This document shows positions 1-12,900 of a stretch of 64,000 bases of DNA, piece after piece. Under the pieces are notes generated by a model that had not been told where the DNA came from, ran no database searches, and was given only the letters and a program-made list of their open reading frames with translations. The DNA is from Aurelia coerulea (Eukaryota > Cnidaria > Scyphozoa > Semaeostomeae > Ulmaridae): positions 40,060,663-40,124,662 of the forward strand of contig CM076943.1 in NCBI GenBank assembly GCA_039566865.1, read 5' to 3'. Numbering within the stretch: position 1 is the first letter of the stretch; the number at the start of each line of letters is the position of its first letter. Made by a program: the position numbers and the translations under genes.

Positions 1-110
1 TACAGCAAAGTACAAGAAGTTCCTTTCAAGCCATTCAATGCAAAGAAAATTGCCATTGAATTTTACACCCACCTTTTTAAAGATTTGAAAGATTGGAGCC
101 CTATGCTGGC
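1..110. mobile_element. Partial palindromic MITE (arm of the 40220-40757 family)
   Basis: About 110 bases match 40648-40750 in the same orientation, ending in GAGCCCTATGCTG. The other arm is outside the window. Confidence 0.7.
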
Positions 111-595
111 TCGAAAATCACCAATTGCCCAGGGTTCGAAAAACAATGGGTGCTGTGATGACTAATTTCCAAGGCTATAGCCTTGGTTTTTGAAACATAT
201 CAATGACTCCCAATCATCAATTTTCAAAAACTATAGCCTACCTCTTTTTGGTGAAAATCGATTGGTAAAAAAATCACAAAGTTTTGGCAAACGATAGATG
301 GGTCCAAAAATCATCAGTTTTTAAATGATATTGCCTTGCGTTTTGGACAAAAATCGACATGTTCAAAAATATCATATTTTCAAGGGTTATAGCCTTGATT
401 TTCTATAAGATCATCAAGCTTTCAAGGCCTTTTCGTTATTTTTAGCACTGATGCAAGTAATAGACTCTTCTGTATTCTTTGTTTTTAATAAACATCATTA
501 CAGGATGAGCATTTACATAAGCTCCAATATTACGACGACTAATCCGATTGAGTTTCAACGCTTCTTCCCGTTGGCCTAACCCAGAAGACCTCTTC
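111..595. repeat. Degenerate tandem-like repeats, no gene seen
   Basis: CTATAGCCT-type motifs followed by ATCAATTTTC-type motifs recur at roughly 60-90 nt spacing. No coding evidence. Confidence 0.4.
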
Positions 596-597
596 TA

Positions 598-1371
598 CAG
601 GGTGTCCCAAAAAATATGTGCTCCGTTTGAATTGCTACTGTGGAGGAGCCATAAATCTAAATTTCCTGTTTTTCAGATTTGTGAATAGAAGAAATTTCAA
701 CTTAGAGTTTGGCACCAAGTTTGTGTAAATCTGATAAGTCGTTGCTGAGTTGTTGAAAAAGAAAGTCACAATCACTGGTTGCTTCAAAACCAGAGGGTTT
801 TATCTCTGTAGTTAACCTTATAACTTGAATTTCAACATTAAATGAACTTAAATTTTACAGTTATGCCAGGAAACGCCCTTGGGAGTAATTAATTACCATA
901 TTCTTCAAGAATATCGACCAAACAGCATGCTGAACGCAATATTATTGGTTTAAAACGACTTTATCACTTTTGAGAAGCAAAATATTTGATGGACGCGTGC
1001 CATGGCCTGAAGCACTTGTGTTGCACATTTCCATTATCCTGAATATGTCCAATATTCTTTATTGTCACAAAACTCAATGTATGACTATCTGTCTCACTTA
1101 TGAACATCAGAAAACATGGCTAGGTATGTTTTTTCAATGAATTTTGTTGATTTTAACGCAATGGAGAATAATAAATCCTCTGGTTTTGAGGCAGCCAATA
1201 ATTTTGGCTTTTTTGCTCCATAAATCAGCAACTAGTGATCGGATTTACTCAAACTCGGTGTCAATCTTTAATTTGAAGTCTCTTCTGCCAAGAATCTTAA
1301 AAACAGAAAAATTTGATTTATGGCTGCTCCGCAGAAGCCACTCAAACAGCGCACTTTTTTGGGACATCCTG
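598..1371. mobile_element. TA-flanked inverted-repeat MITE (CAGGGTGTCCC ends)
   Basis: Ends CAGGGTGTCCCAAAAAA and CAGGATGTCCCAAAAAA (reverse complement), flanked by TA. Inverted arms of about 170 bp include GGAGCAGCCATAAAT-type sequence on both sides. Tc1/mariner-like by target and ends; no transposase. Confidence 0.85.
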
Positions 1372-1693
1372 TAAAATGCTATATTCCCTTAAAATTCCTT
1401 ACTTGTTGCAACAGTTTTTGGGGGAAATGATGGCTGGGTATTGTATTGGAATTTGCATAGAGTTCCTTTCATCACTCTCAAGCATTGAATCAAGGCGGCA
1501 AATTATGTCATAAAACATGATGAGCTTTTCAAAATAAATCCAAACTTCTTGACAGTTAACAATAGGGGAAAACATCATTTCTAAACATCCTTCTGGACAA
1601 AGTGCAACTTAGGCTACGTTCACACTGCTCCGTATTCACATAGACACTGATAAAAAGTGTCTTTTTTCATATTTCATTCACACTGCTCTGTTT

Positions 1694-2158
1694 TAAAGGA
1701 CAAGTCCGGGGTTGGTATGATTGATGATAAAATACAAGATAATACTGTTATGAATGATGTATGATACTTTTTTCCACTATTTTCTCCTTATCTTTGTGAA
1801 ATTACGTATTCAAATAAACAATTTGAGCGAAGTGACGTCATATCGCGCAAAGAAAATGAGGCTGTGTGATTGTTTTTTTTTTTGCCTCTTTATCGTTCCA
1901 AGCCGCTTTATCGAGTTCTCATGCAATTTTCAATGCAATGCATCTATCGGCTGTCTAACAGCAATCAAGAGGTGAAAAAACAATCACGCAGCCTCGTTTT
2001 AGTTTGCGCGATATGACGTCACTTCACTCAAATTGCTTATTTGAATACGTAATTTCACAAGGAGAAGGCGAAAAATAGTGGAAAAAAGTATCATACATCA
2101 TTCCAGTATTATCTTGTATTTGATCATCAATCATGCCAACCCCGAACTTGTCCTTTAA
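1694..2158. mobile_element. TTAA-flanked palindromic MITE with CRE motifs
   Basis: Arms of about 170 bp begin TTAAAGGACAAGTCCGGGG and end CCCCGAACTTGTCCTTTAA. Each arm carries a TGACGTCA (1833-1840, 2014-2021). piggyBac-like by the TTAA target. It sits within another repeat with CGTTCACACTGCTCCG sequence. Confidence 0.8.
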
Positions 2159-2159
2159 A

Positions 2160-3084
2160 AAACGGAGACTTTTGAAAATGCACAAATGTAATGTGAATAC
2201 CTTTATGGCAAAAACGGATACTTTAGAAAACGAAGCCAAATAGTGCTTGGAACAAAATGGAACAAAATGGAACAAAATAGAGCAAAAGGACGAAGTAGAG
2301 CTAAACTGAAACGAAATGGCGTGTGGCTCCTGCATACTTACAAAGGGGTTGATCTCTTATTAATAGCGTATGAAATTTGGTTTATTTCTAGTGCTGTTTC
2401 ATAGTACACAGAACGCTTGCAGTCCTGCCTCTGCTCGGCTACCTAAGAATAAATTTTGTGGTTTCAAACTTAGGTGTTGAGGAAAATGATATTAACGATC
2501 TTGGGAGATGATCACAGGGAGCCATACAGCACGATTTGTGATTGGCTAGCAGATATAACTAATAGAGCAGCAAATGCCCCAACGGTGTCATGAAACAGCG
2601 CTGGTAATATAACCAATTGATGCAATATAGACGCCCTTGCTTGGTGAGAATCGATCGATTTATTTCAAATGCTTCCTGTGCCACCTTTTGCCATTAACTC
2701 AACACCCAACGTCCAAATTATCAAGTTCATTCATCGATGAATTTGTTTGGTCCTGAAAGGAATTGGCAGTTTCTTTTGCTGCATTTGCGATGACTTCTAT
2801 TGGCGTATAAATGACTCATGCCTGAAAAACAATATTTTCGTTGAAAGTCTTGCCTCAATACAGGTGTCACAGATCGCTCTGATGATTGAAAAATAAGAAT
2901 GAGAAATAAGAACGGTTTGAAAGCTATCCGTTTTAAAAGCATATCAACTGAACGCCTATATGTTATCATACAGTACATGGCCGTAGTTAGCATAGATTCC
3001 AAATCTTGAAAAAGGTTGGTATAAAATTCTCTGACCTACTTCTTTGAACTGAATAGCGTTAAAGAAACGTTAGCTACTTCTCTA
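2160..3084. other. Intergenic stretch, no gene seen
   Basis: Short tandem GGAACAAAAT units occur at about 2248-2280. Otherwise unique-looking AT-rich DNA with no supported ORF on either strand. Confidence 0.5.
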
Positions 3085-3440
3085 CCGGGTAAGTCAATAA
3101 AAAGAACCCCTGCTTGAAAGAATGGTGCTCCCCGAATAGCAAAGCAAGAACGTTGCAAACTGTCTTGGTTTATGCCAATATGTTCAATTACATTCAGTAA
3201 TTTACCCGGATTCAATCTGCCCGTTGATATGGGAGATTTGTTGTTGAAACCCCGTTAAAAAACCTGCAAAAATGAATGAAAACATTGACAAAATTTTCCT
3301 TGGTTTTCCTTCCTGGCAATAATGACACTTTGATGCATTCATGTATTTTGTCCTCTTGGGAAAATGGAAGCCCCTTGAATAAGTTAATTCATTCTAGGAA
3401 GCGGAAGACTTTTTCATCCCCCCAAGAGGATAGCACATGC
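3085..3440. mobile_element. Partial CCGGGTRAGTCAATAAAA-family MITE
   Basis: Begins with CCGGGTAAGTCAATAAAAAG after TA. It shares the Ccccaagagga and TTCATGTATTTTGTCC segments with copies at 7160-7490, 16380-16570, 17090-17280 and 48431-49059. The right end is not found. Confidence 0.65.
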
Positions 3441-3589
3441 TGATGTTGAACTTTTCTGAAATCTTCAATATTTTGGGAAGTAGACTGTTATTCTTCCTTT
3501 CAAGGATTAAAGAAAATTTTGAAAACAAACTTAAACTATGACAATTTATAAACTTTTCAGGAATCGCAGTATAATTTTCAGGAAAGATG

Positions 3590-3720
3590 TCTACAGTATA
3601 GTATCAAGCAAAACTCCACAATGAAACAAGGTATCAAAGAATTTTAAACAGAAGTTTCTGACAGATTCAACAGAGCTATTTACTTTCATCAATAAAATTT
3701 TGTCTCCAGGTCACCTTCAA
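3590..3720. mobile_element. Fragment of the TTAA-flanked CRE MITE family
   Basis: Matches the right arm of the 49264-49774 and 43761 copies (AATGAAACAAGGTATCAAAG and CCAGGTCACCTT). It ends where the MITE at 3722 begins. Confidence 0.6.
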
Positions 3721-3721
3721 A

Positions 3722-3823
3722 TACCGTAAAAGATCTATTAAGCCCCCCTCTCTATTAAGCCCCCCCTCTAGAGTCTCGAAAATTGAATAAGCTCCCCGGG
3801 AGCTTAATAGAGCATTTACGGTA
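3722..3823. mobile_element. 102-bp MITE with TACCGTAAA ends; supplies TMEM216 stop codon
   Basis: TACCGTAAAAGATCTATTAA at the left and TTAATAGAGCATTTACGGTA at the right, with CCCC-rich middles. Family members are at 12501-12765, 38336-38914 and 45626-46060. Read on the minus strand, its right end provides CCG TAA, the last codon and stop of TMEM216. Confidence 0.85.
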
Positions 3824-3933
3824 TTGAAGCTATGAAATACCTCTGTAGTGTCCATATCATTGCTCCACTAAGTATGACTTCAAAGCCAACAAATATGAGA
3901 ACCAATGAGCATAAAATTATCTCAATGCGCAAA
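3816..3933 (-). CDS. TMEM216: TMEM216 exon 5 (fourth helix and stop)
   Basis: Encodes (V)LRIEIILCSLVLIFVGFE, then VILSGAMIWTLQRYFIASIP and TAA. Acceptor TTGTTTCAG, phase 2. The final codons and stop overlap the terminal repeat of the MITE at 3722-3823. Confidence 0.88.
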
Positions 3934-6900
3934 CTGAAACAAAATTCAAAAAGAGTGAAAACAGAAAAGCAGAATAAATAAACCTAATAAAATACAGAAT
4001 GTACTTGCGAATAAGAAAGACTGTTTTAAAACTCAGCCTATGGTTTACGACAATAAACCATCGTTTTCAATTGGTACCTTCGTGTGTACCTGTTGTGACG
4101 ACTTCTGGTACATAGAGGGTACTAAAAACCATACTTTGGAAAATAAAAAAGCACTGCTCCCTGGATGTCTAGGTAATACTATTGGCTGGTATAGCATTCA
4201 ATAAAAGACAAGAAAATTTCAAAATCTAGCTACTTGAAATCGGCTACCCTGTTCTGAAATATGAAATAGCAACATATCAACATTATTCCAAGTGATTGCA
4301 TCTTCCCAAGAGGATACCAAATGTCAAAAGGTGTGGATGTCATTGCTTTCGGTAGAAACATTGGCAAAATTTGTTACTAATTTAGGCATGTTTGAAGGTT
4401 TCATGAATGGGCTATCTATACCAGGTGTCCCAAAATGATGTATATCGTTTGATTGCTAATATGTCCATAACTGATGAACCAATTTTCAAAAAAACTTTAT
4501 TTTATCTGATTGCCGAAAGGCGAACTTGTATTCAATGATGTTGGTTGTTGTTTAGGCCGATGTCTTCATGTTGAAAAGAAGATCGATAAACCTGCTCAAA
4601 TTTGAGCCTTATATGGCATGAAAAAGAAACGGCCTACTTTCCCAGTCAATATTTTAAATGTGATGCAAAAGGCTGAACTTGTATGTCTTTCAGAGAAAAC
4701 GAATTCAGTTAATACTTAATACCGAGTTCAGAGAATACGAATTTGAGTTTAGCTTTTGTATCACATCTAAGATGCTGACTGGAAAAATAGGCTGTTTCTT
4801 TCTCATGCCATCTAAAGCTTGAATTTGAGCAGGTTTATCGATCTTCTTTTCGACATGAAAATGCCGTGGTAAAGCCACAACCAACATCTTAAAATTCAAT
4901 TAGCCTTTAGGAAATCAAATAAACCAAAGATTTATAAAATCGGTTGATTGGTTGTGGACATGTAAGCAATCAAACAATAATACATCATTTCGGGATACCC
5001 GGTAGAAAATCCCTCATTATTTCAGAAAATAGTGGCTGATTTCAGTTTGGTGAATCTTGAAAAGGAATCGAGCATGTCCATGAATAACTAATATATTTTC
5101 TAATACTACAGTCTTGATATCCTGGGAGCAGCCTTTCAAACGGGGATTGTTTGCTTTACTCATGCCGTAGTCCTATAAAGCTTTGACCCCTAGATTCAGC
5201 ACGCAATATTTCTTTGATACAAGTTTCACTGTTTCTAGTTTTCATCATGTTAATTTCATATCCATAATAATTTGAAATTTTCATAGGGATTCCATAATGA
5301 ATCAATTGGGTTTTAGGGCCCAAAATTCTCTAAACAAAGGTAATTTTTAGACAGATCTTCTTTAAAAGTGGGTCAGTTTGGCGGAAATCGACGATAAATA
5401 ATGAAAATGGGCAGTTTTCCACCAAACTTCACCATGTAAGTGGGTATTAAAAAATTTTGGCAATTAAGAATTAATAGATTTCTGAAAACCGGGCGGCAGA
5501 TCCTAGTTAATTCACAAGTCGTCTACCCCCCCCTCCCCTCCAAGCCAAGCAACCTGGACTTTATGGAGCCAAAAGAATGGATGTTTCGGGCCCATTCGGT
5601 AAATACAATAACATACGTACACATATGTTTGCCAAAGAATGAGATACAGCAATGCAACGATAACTGGGATTGAAAGGATGATGGAATAAACCAACGATAT
5701 TTTTCTCTCTGCAAGATTCCCTTTGTATCCTGCAACATGAATGAGAGGAAAGCTTTTAGATACAGCTTCAGACAAAAATTCACTATGCTAGATCCTTAAT
5801 TCAAAGCAGTACGGACAGCCCAAAAAGATCGAAAAACAGTGATCAAATTTTCCAAAGACTAAACTTGGGAGAATGAAGGAAATGCCTCTAGAAGTGACAA
5901 GGGAATTTGAATGGATTATGTCGCACGAGCGGTCGTTTAATAATTGCACAACATTAGTATAACTTTTATCAATACAAAGACTTTCAGTTTTTTACCATTT
6001 CTTTGAAAGGATGCCTACTAGCTATTGTAGTTCGTGCCTGTAGGGAATTAGAAATATTTCCAACAAGCGTGTGGATTGGATTTAGGAATTTCTGATATAA
6101 AGACCTACTATCTAATTCCCTACAGGCACCAACTACATTAGGCACCAACTACGTTAGTGATACTACTGTTGTGCAATTATTAAACGACCGCTCGTGCGAC
6201 ATAATCCATTTCAAATTCCCTTGTCATTTCGAGGAGCACTTCCTTCATTCTGCCAAGTTCAGTCTTTAGAAAATTTGATCACTGTTTTTCGATCTTTTTG
6301 GGCTGTCCGCTGGCAAAAAAATTTAAAGAAATCGTAAATATACCAATAAGTAGGCATTTGAAAAATCAACAAAAAATAACCAAGAATAATATTGGATATT
6401 GACAAAGGATTAAATCAAAAATATTTGAAATTGGTCAAGTGAATGATTTATCGTGGCCTGTCGAAAGTGGGAACTTTTTTCTGGCTCACCCGGTATAGGT
6501 TTAGTTGGTTTAAGTTTGTCCGTTACGAAGGCAAAACATCTCGCCACTTGTTAATTAGATGTAGGGAACACTAGGGAGTCAGTAAGGAAGGTCAGCCTAT
6601 CAAGACGTCATTTTTGGCCATTAGTGAACATGTTAAACATACGGGCGATTGTGCCAATTTGGAAAAGTTTACAATCCTGGAGAAGGATACCGATGAATTT
6701 AATTACTAAATTTCAAAAACCTATCAATTTTGCGTGATAGCCCGTCCCTCAACGCACATTACTCCTCAATAAACCTCGTTTTGTCCTGACCAAGGGGCAT
6801 TCATGTTTACTTGTTGATCGTGTCATCTTCATTGACTAGCTCAAACCGGTTAAATTATGTGTCGTTTCATAATCAGTGCTACAAATAAGCACGTGTTGTT

Positions 6901-9900
6901 CTCAATTCTTTAGCTGAGGATGGGACGAGTCTCAATGCCGAAACGTGCTTATGGTCATGTCTTAATTATTCATGTCTAATATTTGAAACTGGATTTGTCA
7001 AATATGGACTTGTCAGCACAAGTCTTTTCATTTTAGCATCCTGTTCAGTAATATGAAAGTAGCTATTCGTCATTACACTGATAAAGAAATTAATCATCAA
7101 ACTGCGATTTCCAAAATATATTCCAATTTGTCTGGTCTTTTAACTAACGCCCGTGGAAAATACTGGGCGTTTGAAAAAATGTTGCTCGCTGAATATCAAA
7201 GCAATAATATTGAAAACTGTCTTGTTTTATTCCCAATATGTCCAATTAGCTTCAGTAATTTATCTGGTCTTAATCGGTCATTCCTTCCAGTCAATATGGG
7301 AGATTTTCTACAGAAAGCCCCTTTCGAAAATCTGCGAAAACGAAGAAAAGCGACCAACAAAATTTCCCTTTGTTTTCCTTCCTAGCCATCATGACATTCA
7401 CATGCATTCATGCATTTTGTCCACTTGGAAGAATGAAATCCCCTTGAATAAGTTATTCATACTTGGAGGGAAGATCCTTTATTCCCACAAAGCTGAAGCA
7501 TGCTCAAGTATTGCTGTAATGTAAACATATTAGGGAAGTTTGCTTGCCATTTTATCATGTTTTTAAAGGTTTCTCGAAAGGATTATTTTTTTAGAAAATC
7601 CCTTGCAAAATCTGAACGAATTGAGCGATGTAAGCCAGGAAAAATTCTAAAATTAATTGAACACGTTAGCTATTCAATCAGATATTGCAAAATGTCATTG
7701 CTTATGTATTCACATAACGATGTGTGCTAAATTAATGTTAAATTAATGAAGTCATGTTAAATTAATGAAGACATGCATAAACCTAAGTCAATGAAATCGA
7801 AAAAAATCATAGAGAAAACAGGGCCCAAACATTGAGAAAGACTGAAATTTTAGTCACAAAATGTTTTGGCAAGCAATTGTCCAAAACTTTGTAGCACTGA
7901 GCAATTTTGGCAATTGCTGTATTTTCAAGTTTCGAATGGTTGATCTAATTATCTTAATTAAGATGACAACAAAGTAACTTCACTCACCAAAGAATACTCG
8001 CAGACTTTCCAATGCTGCTAGCAAGAAAAGCAATATGATCTCCAGTGCTAGAATACCACCTTGATTTGGGTATGGCAAGATACTTCCTACATGAGACAAA
8101 ACAAGTAAATCATAAAAGACCTATATCCAGTAAATTATGAGGCTTTCTATTGTACATTTATACATAGTTTCAAATCAAAACCTTTTACGGAAAATAGAGT
8201 TAAACATTGACATTTCGATTTGATGTAAAACTGGTAAAGCACAATGCTTGAGCAAAGCCCGTTATCAAATACAGAAACATTGATAGGAAGAAGATAATAG
8301 TAATCAAGGAAATTGATGCGACATAGAAAGGATCGAGAACAGGGAAGAGGTGCAGGAATAAAACAGTGACCAACAGAAAGTTATTGGATATATGTAAATC
8401 CTTTGTCGAATCCTGAAGAATACAAACGTTTAGATTTTGAAAATGATATGATTCTCGTTAGGTTTTTCTCTGTTTGCTTTCAGTGGATGCATACAGGAGG
8501 CCAGTAATTGTCATATCATGAGTAGGATGACTTGTGAATTGAAATGTTGTGAAATGTTGCCATCTGGGTTGTTTCCATGTTCTTCATTTACGTCTATTAA
8601 TCTCAAAATTAATCTCTACACTACAGTTTTCCAAAAGGTACCGAGTCTCCCAAAATAGTACTCCCATTTAAAGACACATGGTATTATCAGAGGAGAATGA
8701 AATAGTTAGGAAATAGTGTTTTCTCTCCTGATAATACCACATGTATCTGTAACTTTGGTAAGGCTAAAATGCTGAGGGGCCTTGGCTAAAGATTCCATCA
8801 GTTTGCAAGACTCCCATACAAGGCCTTACAAAGAAAATATGTTTTAACGAATGCACCAAGTGACCGATTTTAATGAGGTTAGGCTTATAATCTAAGTTAG
8901 ACCTTTTGCTGCATGGACAAATTTATTTCATGACGATCGGGTGGCTACAAGCAACGTCACAGTGCGCCAAACACCCCACGTTTTTTTTGACTCACCCGGT
9001 ATATATATATATACGCCTATGACCCGATACGAGTATAATACAAAAACATAAAGACGAGTTACAGTCTAAAGTCAAAAATACACGATTGAAATGTTCAAGA
9101 AGTATGACATAGTTCGCTCTTATGTTGGCTTGAATTAGCATTTCTTTTTATATTTAGCTATGTAAGTTGCCAACTTTAAATAAAATGATAATAATAATAA
9201 TAATAATTTCTCTGGTGTCGCTTCTCACGCATCCTTTTGTTGTCCTCTTTCCTCTTCTGATCCATTCGGCCACCTACTTCAAACGTCAACTAGCGCCATT
9301 TAGGTCGATCATCTACACTTTCTGTCCACGTTTCAAGAACATCGCCTCTTTCAGTATGTCTTTGATGGTATCTTTGAATCTAAGCAGTGGTCGACCTACT
9401 TTCCTTCTCCCTTCTGCAAGCTCACCGTATAGAAGTGCCTTAACTGGTCTTGTCTTTGGCATACGGGCAACATGACCCATCCAATGCAATCTGTTTCTGT
9501 TAAGGACAATTTCAATATCGTCTGCCTTTGCGAAACCTAGGACTTCATCGTTAATGATAAAGTCGTCCCATTTAACTTTCAAGATGAATCTGAGGTGACG
9601 TTGCTGAATGGTTCTGAGCTGCCTGATGTGCTTTCGGTAAAGTGTCCATGTTTCGCTCACGTACGTTAACAAAGGAATTACACACTGATTATAAACTTTG
9701 AGTTTTGTGTTCCATTTAAAATCAGGTCACTTATTGATAACAGTACTTGTAGTAATGACAAGGTTTTACCCTGTATGAATATTTCTCTCGTTATTATTAT
9801 CAATCACCAACATTTGATTATGAAACTTGTCACAAAATTTTCTATTTGATCTCTTTTGTCAATGATCCAAATATTTTCAAAGATGATTAAATGTCTGTTT

Positions 9901-12900
9901 TCATTCAGTAAGGGGTAATAAAACGACAGGTTAAACACTTTAATCTGAGCTATACTCTTTAACCAGAATCGTAATCTTGTCAAAATTGAGAGATTTTTCA
10001 GCATTCTTCAAGTCTACTAATGATTTTTTTCAGACAAAGAAGCTTGATCTACAAAAAAGGAATTCATCAATTCATCTCTGGCAATCATCAGTGCTTTTAT
10101 GTAGCACGCTTCAAAAGCAGGCAGCCCGAGAAAGAGCTAAATTGGCAAATGTTAAATACAATCATAAGATTTGCTACTGTATACCTAGGAAACTAATTTG
10201 ATCTTTCTTCTACAGCAGGGATGGAAAAAATATTCTAATTTCTGGCACCGAAAAGTCGTTGAAAAAACTTTCTGTCACAGCATGGTGCTCCAAACCAGAA
10301 TCCACTTTTCGACAGGTAATGATAGAAATATGTGAGACACATTTAGAAGATTGGTCAGTAATCCTCAATCTCAGTTGTAAAGGATGTTTAGCGAATTTTG
10401 TTGACTTTGCGACTGACTAGTTACCAACTTACAAACAGTATTGTTGTAGTCTTCTGGAGACAGCCTTAATTAACAAAACATCAATCCAATTTCTAAAGAC
10501 TTTAGTTTGAAATGCAAAAAGCAAATGCAAAGTTTGGATTTTCACACAAATCAAATCATCAATTCCCCTTTCTTCTCGCATTTTTTCTTTCTTTCTGGAG
10601 ACCTGAACAAAATGTCTGGGACAATTGGTGCCGTAGTTCGCTATATTTTCCAACCATGGTCTACAGGGTGTCCAAAAAAATTGTTCGACGTTTGATTGAA
10701 TATAAAAAATAACGAAATAAGGAACAGATTCCATTGTAAAATAATGATATTGCTCAGATTTTAAATTAATTTTATATACTACCGGGTGCGTCATAATAAA
10801 CTATGCATGTTTGGCAGGCCAGGATAAATCGTTCACGGGACCAATTTTGAAGATTTATGACTTAATCTTAAGCAGAAACCTTGAATTAGATTCTGGGATT
10901 GTTTGAGAAACTTTTTCTGTTTTCAGTTTCTAGAGCTAGAAGCGAATTTCTTGAAATATTCGTTTTCGAAAACATTGAAAACGATAAAAAACCTTGATCA
11001 AATTTTAAAAGATTCAGCACGAAGGACGTTTTCAGGGGGATTTGGGGGTGTAGTACGAACTCTCGTACAGCAGATTACAATTGGTCAACTTCTAAATCGC
11101 ACATCACCACGAACAAGCTCTCCCTTTGTCCATTCATGTCGATTCTTTTGAAAACTTGATTGATGTTTTTTGATCGTTTTCAGTGTTTTCGAAAACTAAA
11201 TTTTAGGAAACTCGCTTCTAGCTCTAAAGACTGAAAATGAAAATATTTGCAAAAAATCCCAGTATCTAATTCAGGCTTTCTGCTAACGATAAAGTCATAC
11301 ATCTTCAAAATCGGTCCAGGGTATGATTTATTGTGGCCTGCCAAACGTGCATAGTTTATCTTAGCGCACCCGGAAGAAGCTAGCAAAACGGCTAAATATT
11401 CATGGAGTTACGAGCTTTGGGAGATCAAGTTTGTGCCGCCCCTAAATTGTATATTTTGTGAAAGTAGCATCTCGTTTATTCAAACAGAATCAAATAGAAT
11501 TCAAAAGCACTTTCGATAAATTTGCTAATCTAAAATTGAGTCAAAAGTTATGGATGCTTGGAGGAATTCTGTTGAGCACAATTGAGAATAGCCTCGTCTC
11601 TCTGGGATTAAGTTTTCATTCCATGTTTTGGATCCTTGCATTCTTAATAAATTTTGGCAACAGTTACAAGAATTAAATTACTTTTGAAGTACTATTTGGT
11701 TTGTTCTGACATCAGCAAGAGGTTAAGCATGGGACAGTCTTCTTTACCTCGATTTTGGGACGTCTTTTGAAAAACAATTCATTTAGGGGCGTCTCGTTTC
11801 AGCTTTTGCATAAAAGTTTAACTTCAAAAGCTTGTAACTCCGTGAATTATTAGTGGATTCGCAAGATTCTGGCGTCAAGAATCAATTTAAAATCTCAGGA
11901 ACAGGGTTGTTAAGCCAGAAACCTGCACTTTTTATCATTAATTTTTAATACTTAATCAAATGTCGAGCAATTTTTCTGAGACACCCTATAGTTGCCTAAA
12001 ATTGAAATTTCAAGATTAACCCTGTAATCAAATTTTGGTGATTTTTGAAACAGGATTATATTGTTTCATGTGACGCCCTGGTATTGCAAAAAATTATTTG
12101 AGATCAGTCTATTAGGTTAGCCTCTTTAGTTTTCCAAAATGTCTCCTTTTTCTTAAAGAACCTCTTTTTACCTTAGCATTTTAAATTCTTTTCTCTGGTA
12201 GTAGTAATCAGTTCCCCTTCTCTCTTTATTGTGGCCGTAGTCCCAATTTATATTGAGTTGAATCAAAAAGTTGTGATATCCAGATTTCCATAAGCGAACC
12301 TTAGGGTTGTGTCAAAATACGTCATTCTGCTGCAAGGCTGATACAGGGTGAAACAAAAACTGTTACCTTGGGCCTGACATCTAATGTGAAATCGTCTCAA
12401 GTATTCATTCATAGCAATGTCTCTTTATGTTAAGCATTTTGTATCAGTATCATTTGTAGTGTGGTGCAGTAGTTTGTTAGTTGTACCTTAAGTTTATGTT
12501 TACAGTAAAAGCTCTATTAAGCCCCCTCTCTATTAAACCCCCCCCCCCACTTATATCAAATTCCAGAGGTTACCAAAGATTCTCCATTTATTGAACAAAC
12601 AACTTTTCATGTTAAGTTTGATGTGTCTTGAGATAAAACTTTGTCGAATTCATGTATTTAACTCGTAAAATTGTATGTTTAAACCGCAAAATGTGGTGCA
12701 AAAAGGACGAAAAAGTGTCCAGAATTAAAAAAGCCCCCTGGGGGCTTAATAGAGCTTTTACGGTAATCCCATAAGAAGATCGTAGGCAGTGAACTTTTGT
12801 TGTAAACATGTTGTTGCGAAGTTTTATATATTGAATAAGAAAATAAAGAAGTAATGTAATATTTGATAATGTTATCCAAAAGCTAGATCACAAAGCTTCG

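Noticed and set aside
8180..8415. Hydrophobic 70-codon minus-strand open frame after a CTTCAG
   Set aside because: It lies between TMEM216 exons 2 and 3, but its frame does not fit the exon 2 phase, and T-rich strands give hydrophobic frames by chance.
10429..10794. 121-codon minus-strand ORF
   Set aside because: It spans two MITE ends (10664 and 10792) and has no family resemblance.
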